NCBI GenBank assembly: GCA_965227045.1
Contig: OZ245718.1
Location: 1,922,001 to 1,986,000, forward strand
Reading direction: 5' to 3'
Origin: UBA10649 sp965227045
GTDB lineage: Bacteria; Actinomycetota; Actinomycetes; S36-B12
Length of the DNA stretch: 64,000 nt
The notes beneath the pieces are model-generated. The model ran no database searches, was not told the DNA's origin, and saw nothing but the letters and a program-made list of their open reading frames with translations. Shown here one piece after another: positions 42,636-52,093 of this stretch (position 1 is the stretch's first letter; every line of letters starts with the position of its first letter). Both the position numbers and the translations under genes were made by a program.

Positions 42636-43736
42636 ATGCGCTCCCCGGTCCGCACCATCGTCGCCTCATGGGCGGTGTGGATACCGGCTGTCGCGATAGC
42701 GATGCTCGCCGCGACGTGGGGACGCGAACTGGGCGGCATCGTCGTGGTGATCGTGGCGGTGCTGCTCGCCGGAACAGTGCTCGCCGCGGTCCAGCATGCC
42801 GAGGTCGTCGCGCATCGCGTCGGATCCCTGATGGGCTCACTGGTGCTCGCCGTAGCGGTCACCGTCATCGAGGTCGCATTGATCGTCTCCCTGATGGTGT
42901 CAGGCGGGCCGGAGAAGGCATCGCTGGCCCGGGACACGGTCTTCGCGGCACTGATGATCACGTGCAACGGGATAGTCGGCGTATCGCTCCTCGTCGCCGC
43001 CATTCGACGACGCGTCGTGGTGTTCAACGCGGAAGGAACGGGTGCAGCGCTCGCGACGATCGCCGCACTGGCGACACTCAGCCTGGTTCTGCCCACCTTC
43101 ACGACCAGCACCCCTGGCCCGACGTTCTCGGGCGCCCAGCTCGCGTTCGCCGCAATCGCGTCCCTGGGCCTGTACGCGCTGTTCGTCTTCGTCCAGACCG
43201 TGCGCCATCGCGAGGACTTTCTTCCGGCCGTCGACGGTTCGCCATCGACGCTCCCCGATCACGACGATGATCGTCCGTCGAGCCGAGCCGCGCGCCTGAG
43301 CCTGGGCATGCTCGGTGTCGCTCTCGTCGGGGTCGTCGGCCTGTCCAAGGCCGTCTCGCCCGCACTCGAGTCAGCCGTCCGCGAAGCCGGGCTCCCGCTC
43401 ACCTTCGTGGGCGTCGTCATCGCGCTGCTGGTCCTGCTTCCCGAGTCGATCGCGGCCGTGCGGTCTGCCGTGCGCGACCAGATTCAAACTAGCTTCAACC
43501 TCGCGTACGGGTCGGCCATGGCGAGCATCGGTCTCACCATCCCCGTCATCGCGGCCGCATCGATCTGGTTGGCCTTTCCGCTCGAACTTGGACTCAATTC
43601 CGTGGAACTGGTCCTGCTCGCGCTTACCGTGATCGTCGGCGTGCTGACCGTCACCCCCGGCCGCGCGACGCTTCTCCAGGGCGGCGTTCACCTTGCCGTC
43701 TTCACCGGATTCATCGTCCTGGCCGTGAGCCCATGA
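42636..43736 (+). CDS. calcium/sodium:proton antiporter (ChaA/CaCA family)
   Basis: 366 aa, about 11 helices. The two CaCA alpha-repeats are visible: VAVTVIEVALIVSLMVSG with TVFAALMITCNGIVGVSLL, and VGVVIALLVLLPESIAAVRSAVRDQIQTSFNLAYGSAMASIGLTIP. Acidic residues in these repeats bind the cation. Exchanges Ca2+, Na+ or K+ for H+. The next gene overlaps its stop (ATGA). Confidence 0.87.
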   Translation: MRSPVRTIVASWAVWIPAVAIAMLAATWGRELGGIVVVIVAVLLAGTVLAAVQHAEVVAHRVGSLMGSLVLAVAVTVIEVALIVSLMVSGGPEKASLARDTVFAALMITCNGIVGVSLLVAAIRRRVVVFNAEGTGAALATIAALATLSLVLPTFTTSTPGPTFSGAQLAFAAIASLGLYALFVFVQTVRHREDFLPAVDGSPSTLPDHDDDRPSSRAARLSLGMLGVALVGVVGLSKAVSPALESAVREAGLPLTFVGVVIALLVLLPESIAAVRSAVRDQIQTSFNLAYGSAMASIGLTIPVIAAASIWLAFPLELGLNSVELVLLALTVIVGVLTVTPGRATLLQGGVHLAVFTGFIVLAVSP

Positions 43737-44842
43737 CGATGCAGACCGGCACGCGCTGGCGGCAGGGCCCGTGGACGAGCCTGGCGCTCGGGCTCCTCGC
43801 CATCGGCATCTGCGTCGTCAAGTACGGCATCGGGGTGTTCCCCAGCTGGCTCCACCTGTTCGATATCGCCCAGCACTGGAACGATCCGAACTCCGCGCCG
43901 CTGATGGTGCCTCCCGCCGACTACCTGCTCACCAACTTCCCCGCGGCGTGGCTCAGCGGCCTGCTCGGCATGTCGACACCGTCGACGTACTTCGTGTTCA
44001 ACCTCGCGCTCAGCCTCATCGCTCTCGCGGTGCCGTTCATGTTCGCCTCGATCCGCGCCACCCGGATGGGACCCCGCTACCTGTTCATGTTCACCGTCGG
44101 CGGCCCTATCTCCATCTTGCTGCTGAGCTGGGTCGGCGGTTACGACGCGATCAGCGTCATCGGCCTGGGCATCGCCGTGCTCGCGCGCAACAGGATCGTC
44201 GGGGCCGCCGGCTGGTTCCTCGTCGCGCTCAACCACCCGGTTCTCGCTGTCACCGCGCTCGTGCTGTGGCTGCCGATGATGTGGCTCGTCAGCGATCGCA
44301 AGATCCGCATCTTGCCGGTGATTGTCGGAGCCATCGCCACGATTGCCGTCGGAGCGGGGTACCTCGCAAACCGACTGATCACCGACTCCTGGGGCGGCAC
44401 GACGAGCAGATGGGACTGGCTGCAGGATCGCGGCTTCGACGAGTTCATCGCTCAGTACATTGCTGGCCTGCCGTACGTGTTCTTCGCGGCAATGGGCGGG
44501 TTCTGGCTGGTCGTGCTGAATCCCGCTCTGCGCTCGAGGCTGACCTCGCGGCTGCTCATGGTCGAAGTGGTCATTGCCTGCGCCCTGCTGCCGCTCATCA
44601 GCCTGGACTCATCGCGGATCATCGGCCTCGCGCTGTACGCGGTGACGCTGACGTGGATCCTTGGGGTGGTCCGCAGCAGCGACGAGGACGTCCTGGTCGG
44701 CGGCTGGTCATGGACGGCGCTTGCCTGCGCGATCATTCCGGTTCCGCTCATGTGGGATGGGGACCTGCTCTATCCCGGCTGGTCGTCCTTCTCCGACATC
44801 AGCACCCAACTCACCCCTCCCGAGGGCTACGTCGTGCAGTGA
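43733..44842 (+). CDS. multi-pass membrane protein of unknown function
   Basis: 369 aa with about ten helices. A conserved-looking first loop after helix 1 (HLFDIAQHWNDPNSAPLMVPPADYLLTN) and LNHPVLAVTALVLWLPMM recall polytopic glycosyltransferase-C-like proteins, but no clear DxD-type catalytic pair. Translationally coupled to the antiporter. Function unknown. Confidence 0.7.
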   Translation: MTMQTGTRWRQGPWTSLALGLLAIGICVVKYGIGVFPSWLHLFDIAQHWNDPNSAPLMVPPADYLLTNFPAAWLSGLLGMSTPSTYFVFNLALSLIALAVPFMFASIRATRMGPRYLFMFTVGGPISILLLSWVGGYDAISVIGLGIAVLARNRIVGAAGWFLVALNHPVLAVTALVLWLPMMWLVSDRKIRILPVIVGAIATIAVGAGYLANRLITDSWGGTTSRWDWLQDRGFDEFIAQYIAGLPYVFFAAMGGFWLVVLNPALRSRLTSRLLMVEVVIACALLPLISLDSSRIIGLALYAVTLTWILGVVRSSDEDVLVGGWSWTALACAIIPVPLMWDGDLLYPGWSSFSDISTQLTPPEGYVVQ

Positions 44843-44868
44843 CAACTGCCTCGGGCTAGATTTCGACC

Positions 44869-45210
44869 ATGGCCACAACTGAGTTGATGATGTCCACCAC
44901 CTTCGAGATTCCCGGTTACAAGATCGACAAGCACCTGGGCCTGTGCTGGGGCACGCTGGTGCGCAGTATCGGCTTTGCCAAGGGCTTCACAGGCGGCTTC
45001 AAGTCCCTGCAGGCCGGCGAGGTCCCGCAGTACACGGATGTCGTCAACAAGGCACGCGAGACCGTGGTGGAGCGATTGATGGAGCATGCGACATCGCTCG
45101 GTGCGAATGCGGTCGTGGGCGTCCGGTTCGACTCGTCCGAGATGGGTCAGAACGGCGACATGGCTGAGATCATCGCCTACGGCACCGCCGTCGTCGTGAG
45201 CGCGACATGA
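44869..45210 (+). CDS. YbjQ family (DUF74) protein
   Basis: 113 aa. MMSTTFEIPGYKIDKHLGLCWGTLVRS, then ARETVVERLMEHATSLGANAVVGVRFDSSEMG and IIAYGTAVVV: the full YbjQ pattern, a pentameric 'heavy-metal-binding' labelled family of unclear role. Coupled to the DUF427 gene by ATGA. Confidence 0.9.
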   Translation: MATTELMMSTTFEIPGYKIDKHLGLCWGTLVRSIGFAKGFTGGFKSLQAGEVPQYTDVVNKARETVVERLMEHATSLGANAVVGVRFDSSEMGQNGDMAEIIAYGTAVVVSAT

Positions 45211-45581
45211 CCGATCGCCAAGTACTCACACCCGACGCATCCCACCCGATCACCGTGAGTCCGCTGGCCAAGCGAGTGGTTGTCTCCGTTCGCGGCACCG
45301 TGATCGCTGAGACGACGAACGCGCTGTCGTTGCAGGAGGCGAACTACCCTGCGGTGGCGTACGTCCCCTTGTCGGACGTCGAGCCATCGGTGCTGCGCGA
45401 CTCCGACCACACGACCTACTGCCCATACAAGGGCGACGCGACGTATCTCAGCGTCGAGGTCGACAACTCGGTGATCGAGGATGGGATCTGGAGATACGAG
45501 AACCCGAGTGACTGTGTCTCGGAGATCGCTGGCCACGTCGCGTTCTACCCGAACAAGTTCGACATCCAGATCCTGGAGTAG
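45207..45581 (+). CDS. DUF427 family protein
   Basis: 124 aa. RVVVSVRGTVIAETTNALSLQEANYPAVAYVPLSDV, then DHTTYCPYKGDATYLSV and the C-terminal AGHVAFYPNKFDIQI motif define DUF427, a beta-tent fold seen alone or in enzymes of unknown activity. Confidence 0.92.
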   Translation: MTDRQVLTPDASHPITVSPLAKRVVVSVRGTVIAETTNALSLQEANYPAVAYVPLSDVEPSVLRDSDHTTYCPYKGDATYLSVEVDNSVIEDGIWRYENPSDCVSEIAGHVAFYPNKFDIQILE

Positions 45582-45585
45582 ACCG

Positions 45586-46104
45586 TCAGGCCCTGATGAC
45601 CGGTCCGGGGTTCGCCGCCGCCTGGTAGAGCGCGACCGGAGTTGCCAGGCTCAGCCACGCCGCCTGGGGGGCAAGGCTGAGAGCGGCGACTCGGTCGGCT
45701 CGGGCTACGACAATGAGTTCACCACCAGTCACCGCAGCGTTCGCGCAGGTCCACACCGCGGCTAGCAGTGGACTCTTCTTGCGGAAGTACACGTACGAGA
45801 ATGACACGTAGATTCCGGCGTCCACTGCGGCAAGCGCGAGGTACGCCGCGCGACCCTCCATGCGCTTGTTCCTCAGCACTCGCACCAGCGAGACCGCCGC
45901 ACCGGTCTTCGCGATCGCCCACGCAGGCCCGAACGCCCATGCAGGGGGCGCGAAGGGTGCCTGCTTGAGACCTCGGTAGAACTCGGGATCACTCGGACGC
46001 CCGGCCACCGCCCCAGCCGCGAACTGGGCAAGCGCCACGCCGGCAACCTGCGCCACCTGAGACCTGCTGATTCCTGCCACGCGATCCTCCCCGTTTGCCC
46101 ACAC
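45586..46104 (-). CDS. TspO/MBR-family membrane protein
   Basis: 172 aa, five helices. DPEFYRGLKQAPFAPPAWAFGPAWAIAKTGAAVSL corresponds to the family's W-Y..L.KP.F.PP..VFGPVW signature. TspO proteins bind tetrapyrroles or sterols and respond to stress. This copy is rather diverged (few Trp). Convergent with the DUF427 gene, 4 nt apart. Confidence 0.72.
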   Translation of the reverse strand: MWANGEDRVAGISRSQVAQVAGVALAQFAAGAVAGRPSDPEFYRGLKQAPFAPPAWAFGPAWAIAKTGAAVSLVRVLRNKRMEGRAAYLALAAVDAGIYVSFSYVYFRKKSPLLAAVWTCANAAVTGGELIVVARADRVAALSLAPQAAWLSLATPVALYQAAANPGPVIRA

Positions 46105-46167
46105 CGCCGCGTGCGTTGACTCGGAAGTACCCCAGCAACGCGTGCCCGAACCGGTCCACGGAAAGGA

Positions 46168-47118
46168 TTACTGGTTCGCGTCTCGGCGACTCTCCTTGTC
46201 CTGATACATCCGACGGTCCGCCAGCGCGAAGGCGGAGTCGAAGTCCTCGTCGCTTCTCCACTGGGTCACTCCATAGGACAAGGGTCCCGGCGAGACTTCG
46301 CGTAGTCGCGCGACCAACTCGTCCGCACTCGCGATTGTCGTCTGCGGCAGGATCAGGAGGAACTCGTCTCCGCCGACGCGAAACAGCAGGTCGTCCGGGC
46401 GAAGCGCAGCGCGCCAGATGGTCGCCGTGTCGTGGAGGAGGCGATCGCCGGCCGCGTGGCCCTGGCTGTCGTTGACGTCCTTGAAGCGATCGAGGTCGAT
46501 CACGACGAGTGCCTGCGGCTCGACAGCGCGACCGGGGCGGGGGCGCGCGAGCAGGTACGCATCCAGCGCAACACGATTGGGCAGTCCAGTCATGGAATCG
46601 CGCTTGGCCTGCCGTTCCTGCTCGCCCACAACCCGATTGAGTCCCACGGCCATGAGGACAAGCAGCGATGTCACGACGAACCAGGTCTGCACGACGCGGT
46701 CGATGGTCTCCGGAATGAAGCCCAGCAGCAGCATGGTTACCGCGGCGGCGAATGCGTAGAAGTAGGTGAGCCAGTTATGCCAGAAGTACGCGGCGTAGAC
46801 CACGACGAAGACGGCTGTGGCATACCCGAACAGAAGGCTGTCGATCGGGCAGCCAACCGCGGCGAGGAACACGACCGAGACAAGACGGGCGAACAGAACC
46901 ACACGGAGGAACCACAGAGGAGTCCGCGAGCCCGCAACCACGCACACGACGACGACGACGAGTTCAAACGCGGCACCGGTGACCCAGGCCTGGGTCTCTG
47001 TGTGGTTCGCGTGCTGCGGCACGATCCACGTCACGGCGACGAGGTCCAAGAACACGATGAGGGACCAGCCAGCCATGGCCGCGACTGGACCGGGCAGACG
47101 GCGGAGGTACTCGATCAC
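46168..47118 (-). CDS. membrane-bound GGDEF diguanylate cyclase
   Basis: 316 aa. Six hydrophobic helices in the first ~150 residues, then a GGDEF domain: RDSMTGLPNRVALDAYL, VIDLDRFKDVNDSQGHAAGD and the active RVGGDEFLLIL. I-site (RxxD) is not obvious. With the PAS-GGDEF protein at 9-10 kb, this is a second active-looking cyclase, with no phosphodiesterase in the window. Confidence 0.9.
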   Translation of the reverse strand: MIEYLRRLPGPVAAMAGWSLIVFLDLVAVTWIVPQHANHTETQAWVTGAAFELVVVVVCVVAGSRTPLWFLRVVLFARLVSVVFLAAVGCPIDSLLFGYATAVFVVVYAAYFWHNWLTYFYAFAAAVTMLLLGFIPETIDRVVQTWFVVTSLLVLMAVGLNRVVGEQERQAKRDSMTGLPNRVALDAYLLARPRPGRAVEPQALVVIDLDRFKDVNDSQGHAAGDRLLHDTATIWRAALRPDDLLFRVGGDEFLLILPQTTIASADELVARLREVSPGPLSYGVTQWRSDEDFDSAFALADRRMYQDKESRRDANQ

Positions 47119-47190
47119 TCCGGCCCCCGTCTTTCATAGCAATCGCTCGATACGTCCGGCTTCACAGTAGGACAAAGACGTCCTGGATGG

Positions 47191-47616
47191 TCACGCGGTG
47201 GCGGTCGGCCCCGTCAGCCCGCGGTACTCCGCATCGGTGACATGCGCTGCCCAGTCCGATTCCGGCCCGTCGTCGCCGGCGGGCCGGCCCTCCCAGATCG
47301 CCAGATGGGACATGAAGTGCTCGGCGGCGGCCCCGTGCCAATGCCACTCTCCCGGGGGCGCATGCACCGTGTCCCCCTGACGGACCTCCAGCACCTGGCC
47401 GCCACGCGCCTGCACCAGTCCTTGACCATCGACAACGTGCAGCGTCTGGCCGTTGACGTGCGAATGCCAGGCAGTGCGCGCTCCCGGGGCGAACCGCACG
47501 AGGTTCATGCGGACCCGTGACGGGTGCTCGCCGAAGGCGATCACGTCCATCCAGACATCACCGGTGAACAGGTCGGAGGAACCCTTCGCACTGGGGGCCC
47601 TCGGTGTCATCTCCAT
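47191..47616 (-). CDS. cupin-domain protein
   Basis: 141 aa. Single beta-barrel: VRMNLVRFAPGARTAWHSHVNGQTLHVVDGQG (metal His/His/Gln region) and GDTVHAPPGEWHWHGAA (distal His). Family members include tetrameric manganese cupins and small hydroxynitrile lyases or dioxygenase relatives. Substrate unknown. Confidence 0.86.
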   Translation of the reverse strand: MEMTPRAPSAKGSSDLFTGDVWMDVIAFGEHPSRVRMNLVRFAPGARTAWHSHVNGQTLHVVDGQGLVQARGGQVLEVRQGDTVHAPPGEWHWHGAAAEHFMSHLAIWEGRPAGDDGPESDWAAHVTDAEYRGLTGPTATA

Positions 47617-47654
47617 GGTGTTGAGTATCCCGCAAGGAGTGGGAGAGGGGTTCG

Positions 47655-48014
47655 GTGTCCGACGCGGATGACGTGCGCGAGATCGCGCTGTCCTTGCCGG
47701 GAGTCGTCGAGATCGACAGCGATGGCTTCGACTTCCGGGTTGCCGGCAGCGGATTCGTGTGGTCGTACCCAGAGCGGCTGCCCGGCCAGAAGCGAACGAT
47801 CCGTACCGATATTGCCGTCCTGTACGTCGGCGACGAAGCGGAGAAGCAGGCGCTGCTGCTCGGCGAACCGACGACCTTCTTCACCACCCCCGGATACGCA
47901 GGGACGCCGTTGGTCATGGTGCGGCTTCCCAAGGTCAAGGTCGCGCGACTGCGCGAACTCATCGAGGACGCCTGGCACATGCGATCGGCCGGGCGCGTGC
48001 CCACCGAGGACTAG
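47655..48014 (+). CDS. MmcQ/YjbR family protein
   Basis: 119 aa from GTG. VREIALSLPGVVEIDSDGFDFRVAGSGFVWSYPER opening, and GYAGTPLVMVRLPKVKVARLRELIEDAWHMRSA C-terminus match MmcQ/YjbR, a CyaY-like DNA-binding fold. Its stop overlaps the 3' end of the convergent synthase by 4 nt. Confidence 0.87.
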   Translation: MSDADDVREIALSLPGVVEIDSDGFDFRVAGSGFVWSYPERLPGQKRTIRTDIAVLYVGDEAEKQALLLGEPTTFFTTPGYAGTPLVMVRLPKVKVARLRELIEDAWHMRSAGRVPTED

Positions 48015-49672
48015 CTGAGGATCTTCCCCGGGTTGAGAATGCGCTGTGGATCGGTGCTCTCGAACAGCCCGCGCAAGATCGCGGTGCCCTCGGTCGAGAT
48101 GTCCTGCTCGAGCCAAGGCGAGTGCTCGGTACCGACGCCGTGATGGTGCGACAGCGTTCCACCGCAGTCGATGAACGACTGCTGAATCGCGCGCTTGACC
48201 ACGTCGTACTCGCCGATCGGGTCCTCGCCGGTCACGAACGCGAAGGTGAAGTAGAGGCAGGCACCCGAGTGGTAAGAGTGCGACAGGTGGCACATCACCC
48301 AGCCGGTGCAGCCGAGCTCGGCGTAGGCGCTGTTCGCTGCAGCAATGGTCGAGTCGTACAGGCTCTGCAGTTTCGACCACGGGGCCGCAGTCTCGGACAC
48401 GTCGGCGGCCGCGCCGTGATCGAGCAGGAAGTCGCGAATGTACGGGGTGTCGAACTTCTTCTGGTCGTAGAGCGCACCTGGGCCGGAGCCGATGCCCATT
48501 CCTCGGTGGTTCTTGACGATCTGCTTGACGAGCTTCTTCTGGTACTTCACGTGACTGGCCGAGCCTTCGAAGCCGATGAACGACAGCGCCATCTGCTCCA
48601 GGTCCCAGCCGCGGCGCCGGAGCACAGCCATCAGGCCCTTCGTCATGAGAGCCGAGACGCCCGCGCTCTTCTTGCGAGTGGCAAAGGAGAAGGCCGACTC
48701 GCGCGCATCCGAGACACGGGTGATCGACGGGTGCGCGTCGGACTCAGAGATCTCCTGCATGGCCTTCATCCCGGCCTCGAACGTCGGGAACAGGTAGGCC
48801 TGCACCTCGCGCTGCGGCGGACGGCGATGGACCTGAGCGGTTACCTCCGTGATCACCCCTAGTCGCCCCTCGCTGCCGAGGAACATCTCGCGCACGCTCG
48901 GGCCGGTGGACGCGCTCGGAACGGCGCGGATGACTGCGACGCCTGACGGCCGCACTACCCGCATGCCCCTGGCGATGTCGGCTATGTCGCCGTACTTGTC
49001 GCTTTGCATGCCCGAGGATCGCGTCGCCACCCAGCCGCCCATGGTGGAGTGCGTGAAACTGTCGGGGAAATGCCCGATCGTCCAGCCACGAGCGTTGAGC
49101 TGGCTCTCGAGGTCCGGACCCTGCGCACCGGCCTGGATGCGCGCGAGACCTGAGTCCTCGTCGATGTCGAGGACCAGGTTGAGGCGCCCGAGATCAAGTG
49201 AGACCACGGGGCGCGACTCGTGCGGCTCGGGCTCAAGGCTTCCTGAGATGTTGCTCCCGCCGCCGAAGGGAATGATCACCGCGTCGCTTGCGGCCGCGAG
49301 CGTGACGATCGCCTGCACCTCCGCCTCGTCCGCGGGATAGACGACCACATCGGGCACGCGGGGTAGTTGACCCGCGCGAATGCGCATGAGGTCGCGCAGG
49401 CTCTTGCCGTAGGTGTGGACGACCCGGGCGAGGTCGTCCGTGATGACGAACTGCTCACCGATGGCCCCCACAAGCGAGTCGCGCAAAGGCTCAGGGAGGA
49501 CCGACGACGGGACCTTCAGGTCGTCGAAGGACGGCGGGGAGCCGGCGGGCGCCGACAGGTCAAGACCGACGGCGTTGAGGACGAATGGTGCGAACTCCGG
49601 CTTGTCGTCGTAGTGGAAATTGACGCCCTCGACGCCCCAGCCCCACCACTTCATGTGCTTGACGTCGGTCAT
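48011..49672 (-). CDS. alkyldihydroxyacetonephosphate synthase (FAD-dependent)
   Basis: 553 aa. Begins MKWWGWG-type sequence like eukaryotic AGPS. FAD-binding PCMH fold: DVVVYPADEAEVQAIVTLAAASDAVIIPFGGGSNISG, then IQAGAQGPDLESQLNARGWTIGHFPDSFTHSTMGGWVATRS. The catalytic region carries LSHSYHSGACLYF and GGTLSHHHGVG, the AGPS signatures. Family reaction: acyl-DHAP plus fatty alcohol gives alkyl-DHAP, the ether-forming step. Its ATG overlaps the PlsC stop (ATGA) in a minus-strand operon with a reductase. Related FAD oxidases exist, but the HHH motif favours AGPS. Confidence 0.9.
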   Translation of the reverse strand: MTDVKHMKWWGWGVEGVNFHYDDKPEFAPFVLNAVGLDLSAPAGSPPSFDDLKVPSSVLPEPLRDSLVGAIGEQFVITDDLARVVHTYGKSLRDLMRIRAGQLPRVPDVVVYPADEAEVQAIVTLAAASDAVIIPFGGGSNISGSLEPEPHESRPVVSLDLGRLNLVLDIDEDSGLARIQAGAQGPDLESQLNARGWTIGHFPDSFTHSTMGGWVATRSSGMQSDKYGDIADIARGMRVVRPSGVAVIRAVPSASTGPSVREMFLGSEGRLGVITEVTAQVHRRPPQREVQAYLFPTFEAGMKAMQEISESDAHPSITRVSDARESAFSFATRKKSAGVSALMTKGLMAVLRRRGWDLEQMALSFIGFEGSASHVKYQKKLVKQIVKNHRGMGIGSGPGALYDQKKFDTPYIRDFLLDHGAAADVSETAAPWSKLQSLYDSTIAAANSAYAELGCTGWVMCHLSHSYHSGACLYFTFAFVTGEDPIGEYDVVKRAIQQSFIDCGGTLSHHHGVGTEHSPWLEQDISTEGTAILRGLFESTDPQRILNPGKILS

Positions 49673-50370
49673 CGCCGTCCGTACCACCTTTGCTGAGTGG
49701 CGCGAGCCACGGGACCCGAACTGAGAAGGCAAACCTGGTCTTGCAGAAGCCTGGTGAAGTCTTCCACGCTGTCCCCGGGCGACGGAAGGATCGGCTCCCC
49801 GAAGACCACGCCAACTCGGACTCGCGGGCGAACCGGCCAACTGCGATCACGGGGCATGGCCTTCTGCGCGTCGATGATGCCGACCGGGACTACCGGCACG
49901 CCGTTGCTGATGGCGAGCGCGGCCGCACCGGCCTTGAAGTCGCGAATGCCCTCGCCGTTGCGCGCGCGCCCTCCCTCGGGGAACAGCAGAATGGGAACTC
50001 CGGCATTCAGCAGTTCCTTCGACAGGCGCGGCCGTGCGTTTCCTCCGGTGCGGTCGACCGGATACGCGTTGAAGAACCACGCCGTCAGCCAGCGCCGCCA
50101 GCGCACGTCGAAGAAGTAGTCGGCAGCCGCACCCGCAGCCAGCCACCAGGCGAGCCTTCGCGGCAGCGCGCCGAAGACGAGCGGCGCATCGAGGTGGCTC
50201 GAGTGGTTCGCGACGACGATGAACGGCGCCTTGAGGCCCGAGAGGTTCTCTCGACCCTGGACCGTGACCTTGGTCGTCGTCCACACGACCGACTTCAGCA
50301 GTCCGCGCTGCAGCACGAATCGCAGGATCGCCAGCCATCGCGAGCGGAAGCGTCCCGCCGAATCACTCAT
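49669..50370 (-). CDS. PlsC-type 1-acylglycerol-3-phosphate or DHAP acyltransferase
   Basis: 233 aa. VVANHSSHLDAPLVF (catalytic HX4D), ILLFPEGGRARNGEGIRDF (phosphate-binding block) and VPVVPVGIIDA are the LPLAT motifs. One N-terminal hydrophobic region anchors it at the membrane. Between reductase and synthase genes with 4-nt overlaps at both ends, so it should acylate DHAP or alkyl-glycerol-3-P in this pathway (inference). Confidence 0.9.
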   Translation of the reverse strand: MSDSAGRFRSRWLAILRFVLQRGLLKSVVWTTTKVTVQGRENLSGLKAPFIVVANHSSHLDAPLVFGALPRRLAWWLAAGAAADYFFDVRWRRWLTAWFFNAYPVDRTGGNARPRLSKELLNAGVPILLFPEGGRARNGEGIRDFKAGAAALAISNGVPVVPVGIIDAQKAMPRDRSWPVRPRVRVGVVFGEPILPSPGDSVEDFTRLLQDQVCLLSSGPVARATQQRWYGRR

Positions 50371-51164
50371 ACCTGTGCACTCTCCACGGTGGCGCCCGAA
50401 CGACGGCTGGAGGACATCCTGCCGGAGACCCACCGGACGGTCTTGCGGGGCAGATGGCGGCACAGGGACTGCAGTACCCAAAAGCGCAGAGTCGGAGTCG
50501 ACAGCACCCTTCCTCGTCGAGCGTCCCTCAGTGCGACCGCGACGAGATGATCGACATCAATCCACAGTGAGGATGGGATCGAGGAGACGCCGATGCCCGC
50601 GCGCTCGTGGAACTCGGTCCGCACCCAGCCCGGCATGAGGGCGGTGACCTGTACGCCGGAGCCGCGCAGTTCGACGGCCAGGCTCTCGCTGTAGGTCGTC
50701 ACCCACGACTTGATTGCCGAGTACCCGCCCATCGTGATGTAACCGGCCACGCTCGACACGTTGATGATCGTGCCGCGGCCGCGCGAGCGCATGGTGCGGC
50801 CGGCCGCGCCTCCGAGCAGGAGCACCGCACGCACCATCACGTCGATTGCCTCCTCGTGCCGCGTCGTGTCGACCGCGGCCAGGGGCGAGTGGATCCCGAA
50901 GCCCGCATTGTTGATCAGCATGTCGACGGGACGGTCGGAGTCCTCTAGACGAGCCGCGACACGTGCCACGTCGGCCCGGTCGGACAGGTCAGCCGCGAGG
51001 ACCTCAACGTGCACACCGTGCTCGTGATGCAGGCGCTCCGCGTGCTCGGCGAGGCGCTTCTCGTCGCGGGCGACCAGGACCAAGTCATAGCCCTCGCTGG
51101 CGAGGGCCTGGGCGAACGCAGCACCGATGCCTGATGTGCCTCCAGTGATGAGGGCGCATAACAT
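50367..51164 (-). CDS. short-chain dehydrogenase (candidate acyl/alkyl-DHAP reductase)
   Basis: 265 aa classical SDR: TGGTSGIGAAFAQALA, NNAGFGIHSPL, INVSSVAGYITMGGYSAIKSW (YxxxK at YSAIK). GWVRTEFHERAG follows. First gene of the minus-strand ether-lipid unit; the stop overlaps the acyltransferase start. Reduction of alkyl-DHAP to alkyl-G3P is expected after the synthase and this gene is the obvious candidate, but the substrate is not proven. Confidence 0.85.
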   Translation of the reverse strand: MLCALITGGTSGIGAAFAQALASEGYDLVLVARDEKRLAEHAERLHHEHGVHVEVLAADLSDRADVARVAARLEDSDRPVDMLINNAGFGIHSPLAAVDTTRHEEAIDVMVRAVLLLGGAAGRTMRSRGRGTIINVSSVAGYITMGGYSAIKSWVTTYSESLAVELRGSGVQVTALMPGWVRTEFHERAGIGVSSIPSSLWIDVDHLVAVALRDARRGRVLSTPTLRFWVLQSLCRHLPRKTVRWVSGRMSSSRRSGATVESAQV

Positions 51165-51229
51165 GAACGCACCATACGCGTCGGAAACCAAGGTATGAGG
51201 CGGACCGGGACACTAGCGTCGGACGGCTG

Positions 51230-52093
51230 ATGGAGGCCAAGGAGGTGACCGCAACCGTGCCGACGGGAGCCAGCCCTAGCGATCTCGTGCCTGCCGCAGA
51301 GTTCAACGTCCGCGAATTCGCGCGAACCGCGGTCGGCAGCCACCGATCCAGCCTCGACCTCGGGTACTTCACCGATCATCCGCTCACCCCGGACGCCGTC
51401 GTGCTGGTCGACTATCTGGCGGGTCTCGAGCGATCGACGCTGCAGTACCTGCGCGGCGTGCTTGTCACACCGACGCACAAGGACGCTCGCGTCACCGCAT
51501 TCCTCGTCACGTGGGCGTACGAGAAGTACTGGATAGCCGACGCCCTCGAGGCAATTGTGAACGCGCACCCGCAGTCGCGGTCCTCAGCCGCCGATAGGCC
51601 GCATCCTGTGCGCAAGGCATTCCGCGCGCTGGCCGAACGAGTGCAGCCCATCCGGGAATCCATCGTGGCGAACGCGCTCGGCGAGGACGTGGTCGCGGTT
51701 CACACCATGACCGGAGCGATCGACGAATGGGTCACGCAGGTCGCGTACGCGCGTCTGGCCGAGCGTGCAGGCAACACCGAACTCACGCGCGTCGTCGCCG
51801 ACGTCCTCAAGGTCAAGGAGCGTCACGAGCTGTTCTTCGCGGCACAGTCACGAGACCGCTTCGCGCGCTCGCCCAAGGCCGCACGGCTGGCCCGCCGTCG
51901 GCTCTCCAGCATCCACTGGCCCATCGGCTCGGTCGATCAGTCGGATGAGGTCACGTTCGGCTTCTATCGCGCACTACTCGACGCTCGCACGGTCGCGGAG
52001 ATCGACCAGCGAATCGACTCCTACCCGGGGCTCTCGGGTCTGCGTCTGGTTCATCGCTCCGCAATGAGTGCAGCGCGCGGCGGTGCGCGATGA
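51230..52093 (+). CDS. ferritin/acyl-desaturase-like paralog lacking half its metal ligands
   Basis: 287 aa, helical, paralogous to the protein encoded at 54323-55117. Shared blocks: YLRGVLVTPTHK, AVHTMTGAIDEW, VKERHELFFAAQ. When aligned, Glu67, Glu166 and His199 are kept, but the partner's Glu77, His80 and Glu171 are Lys99, Ile102 and Lys196 here. A normal diiron centre is therefore unlikely. Could be a pseudo-enzyme subunit or regulator. ATG 51230 is used; GTG 51257 with AAGGAGG 11 nt upstream is an alternative. Divergent from the SDR by 65 nt; overlaps the next gene by ATGA. Confidence 0.8.
   Translation: MEAKEVTATVPTGASPSDLVPAAEFNVREFARTAVGSHRSSLDLGYFTDHPLTPDAVVLVDYLAGLERSTLQYLRGVLVTPTHKDARVTAFLVTWAYEKYWIADALEAIVNAHPQSRSSAADRPHPVRKAFRALAERVQPIRESIVANALGEDVVAVHTMTGAIDEWVTQVAYARLAERAGNTELTRVVADVLKVKERHELFFAAQSRDRFARSPKAARLARRRLSSIHWPIGSVDQSDEVTFGFYRALLDARTVAEIDQRIDSYPGLSGLRLVHRSAMSAARGGAR

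Noticed and set aside
47759..48862. Plus-strand 367-codon frame
   Set aside because: Runs antisense through the alkyl-DHAP synthase and out of frame through MmcQ; no motifs.
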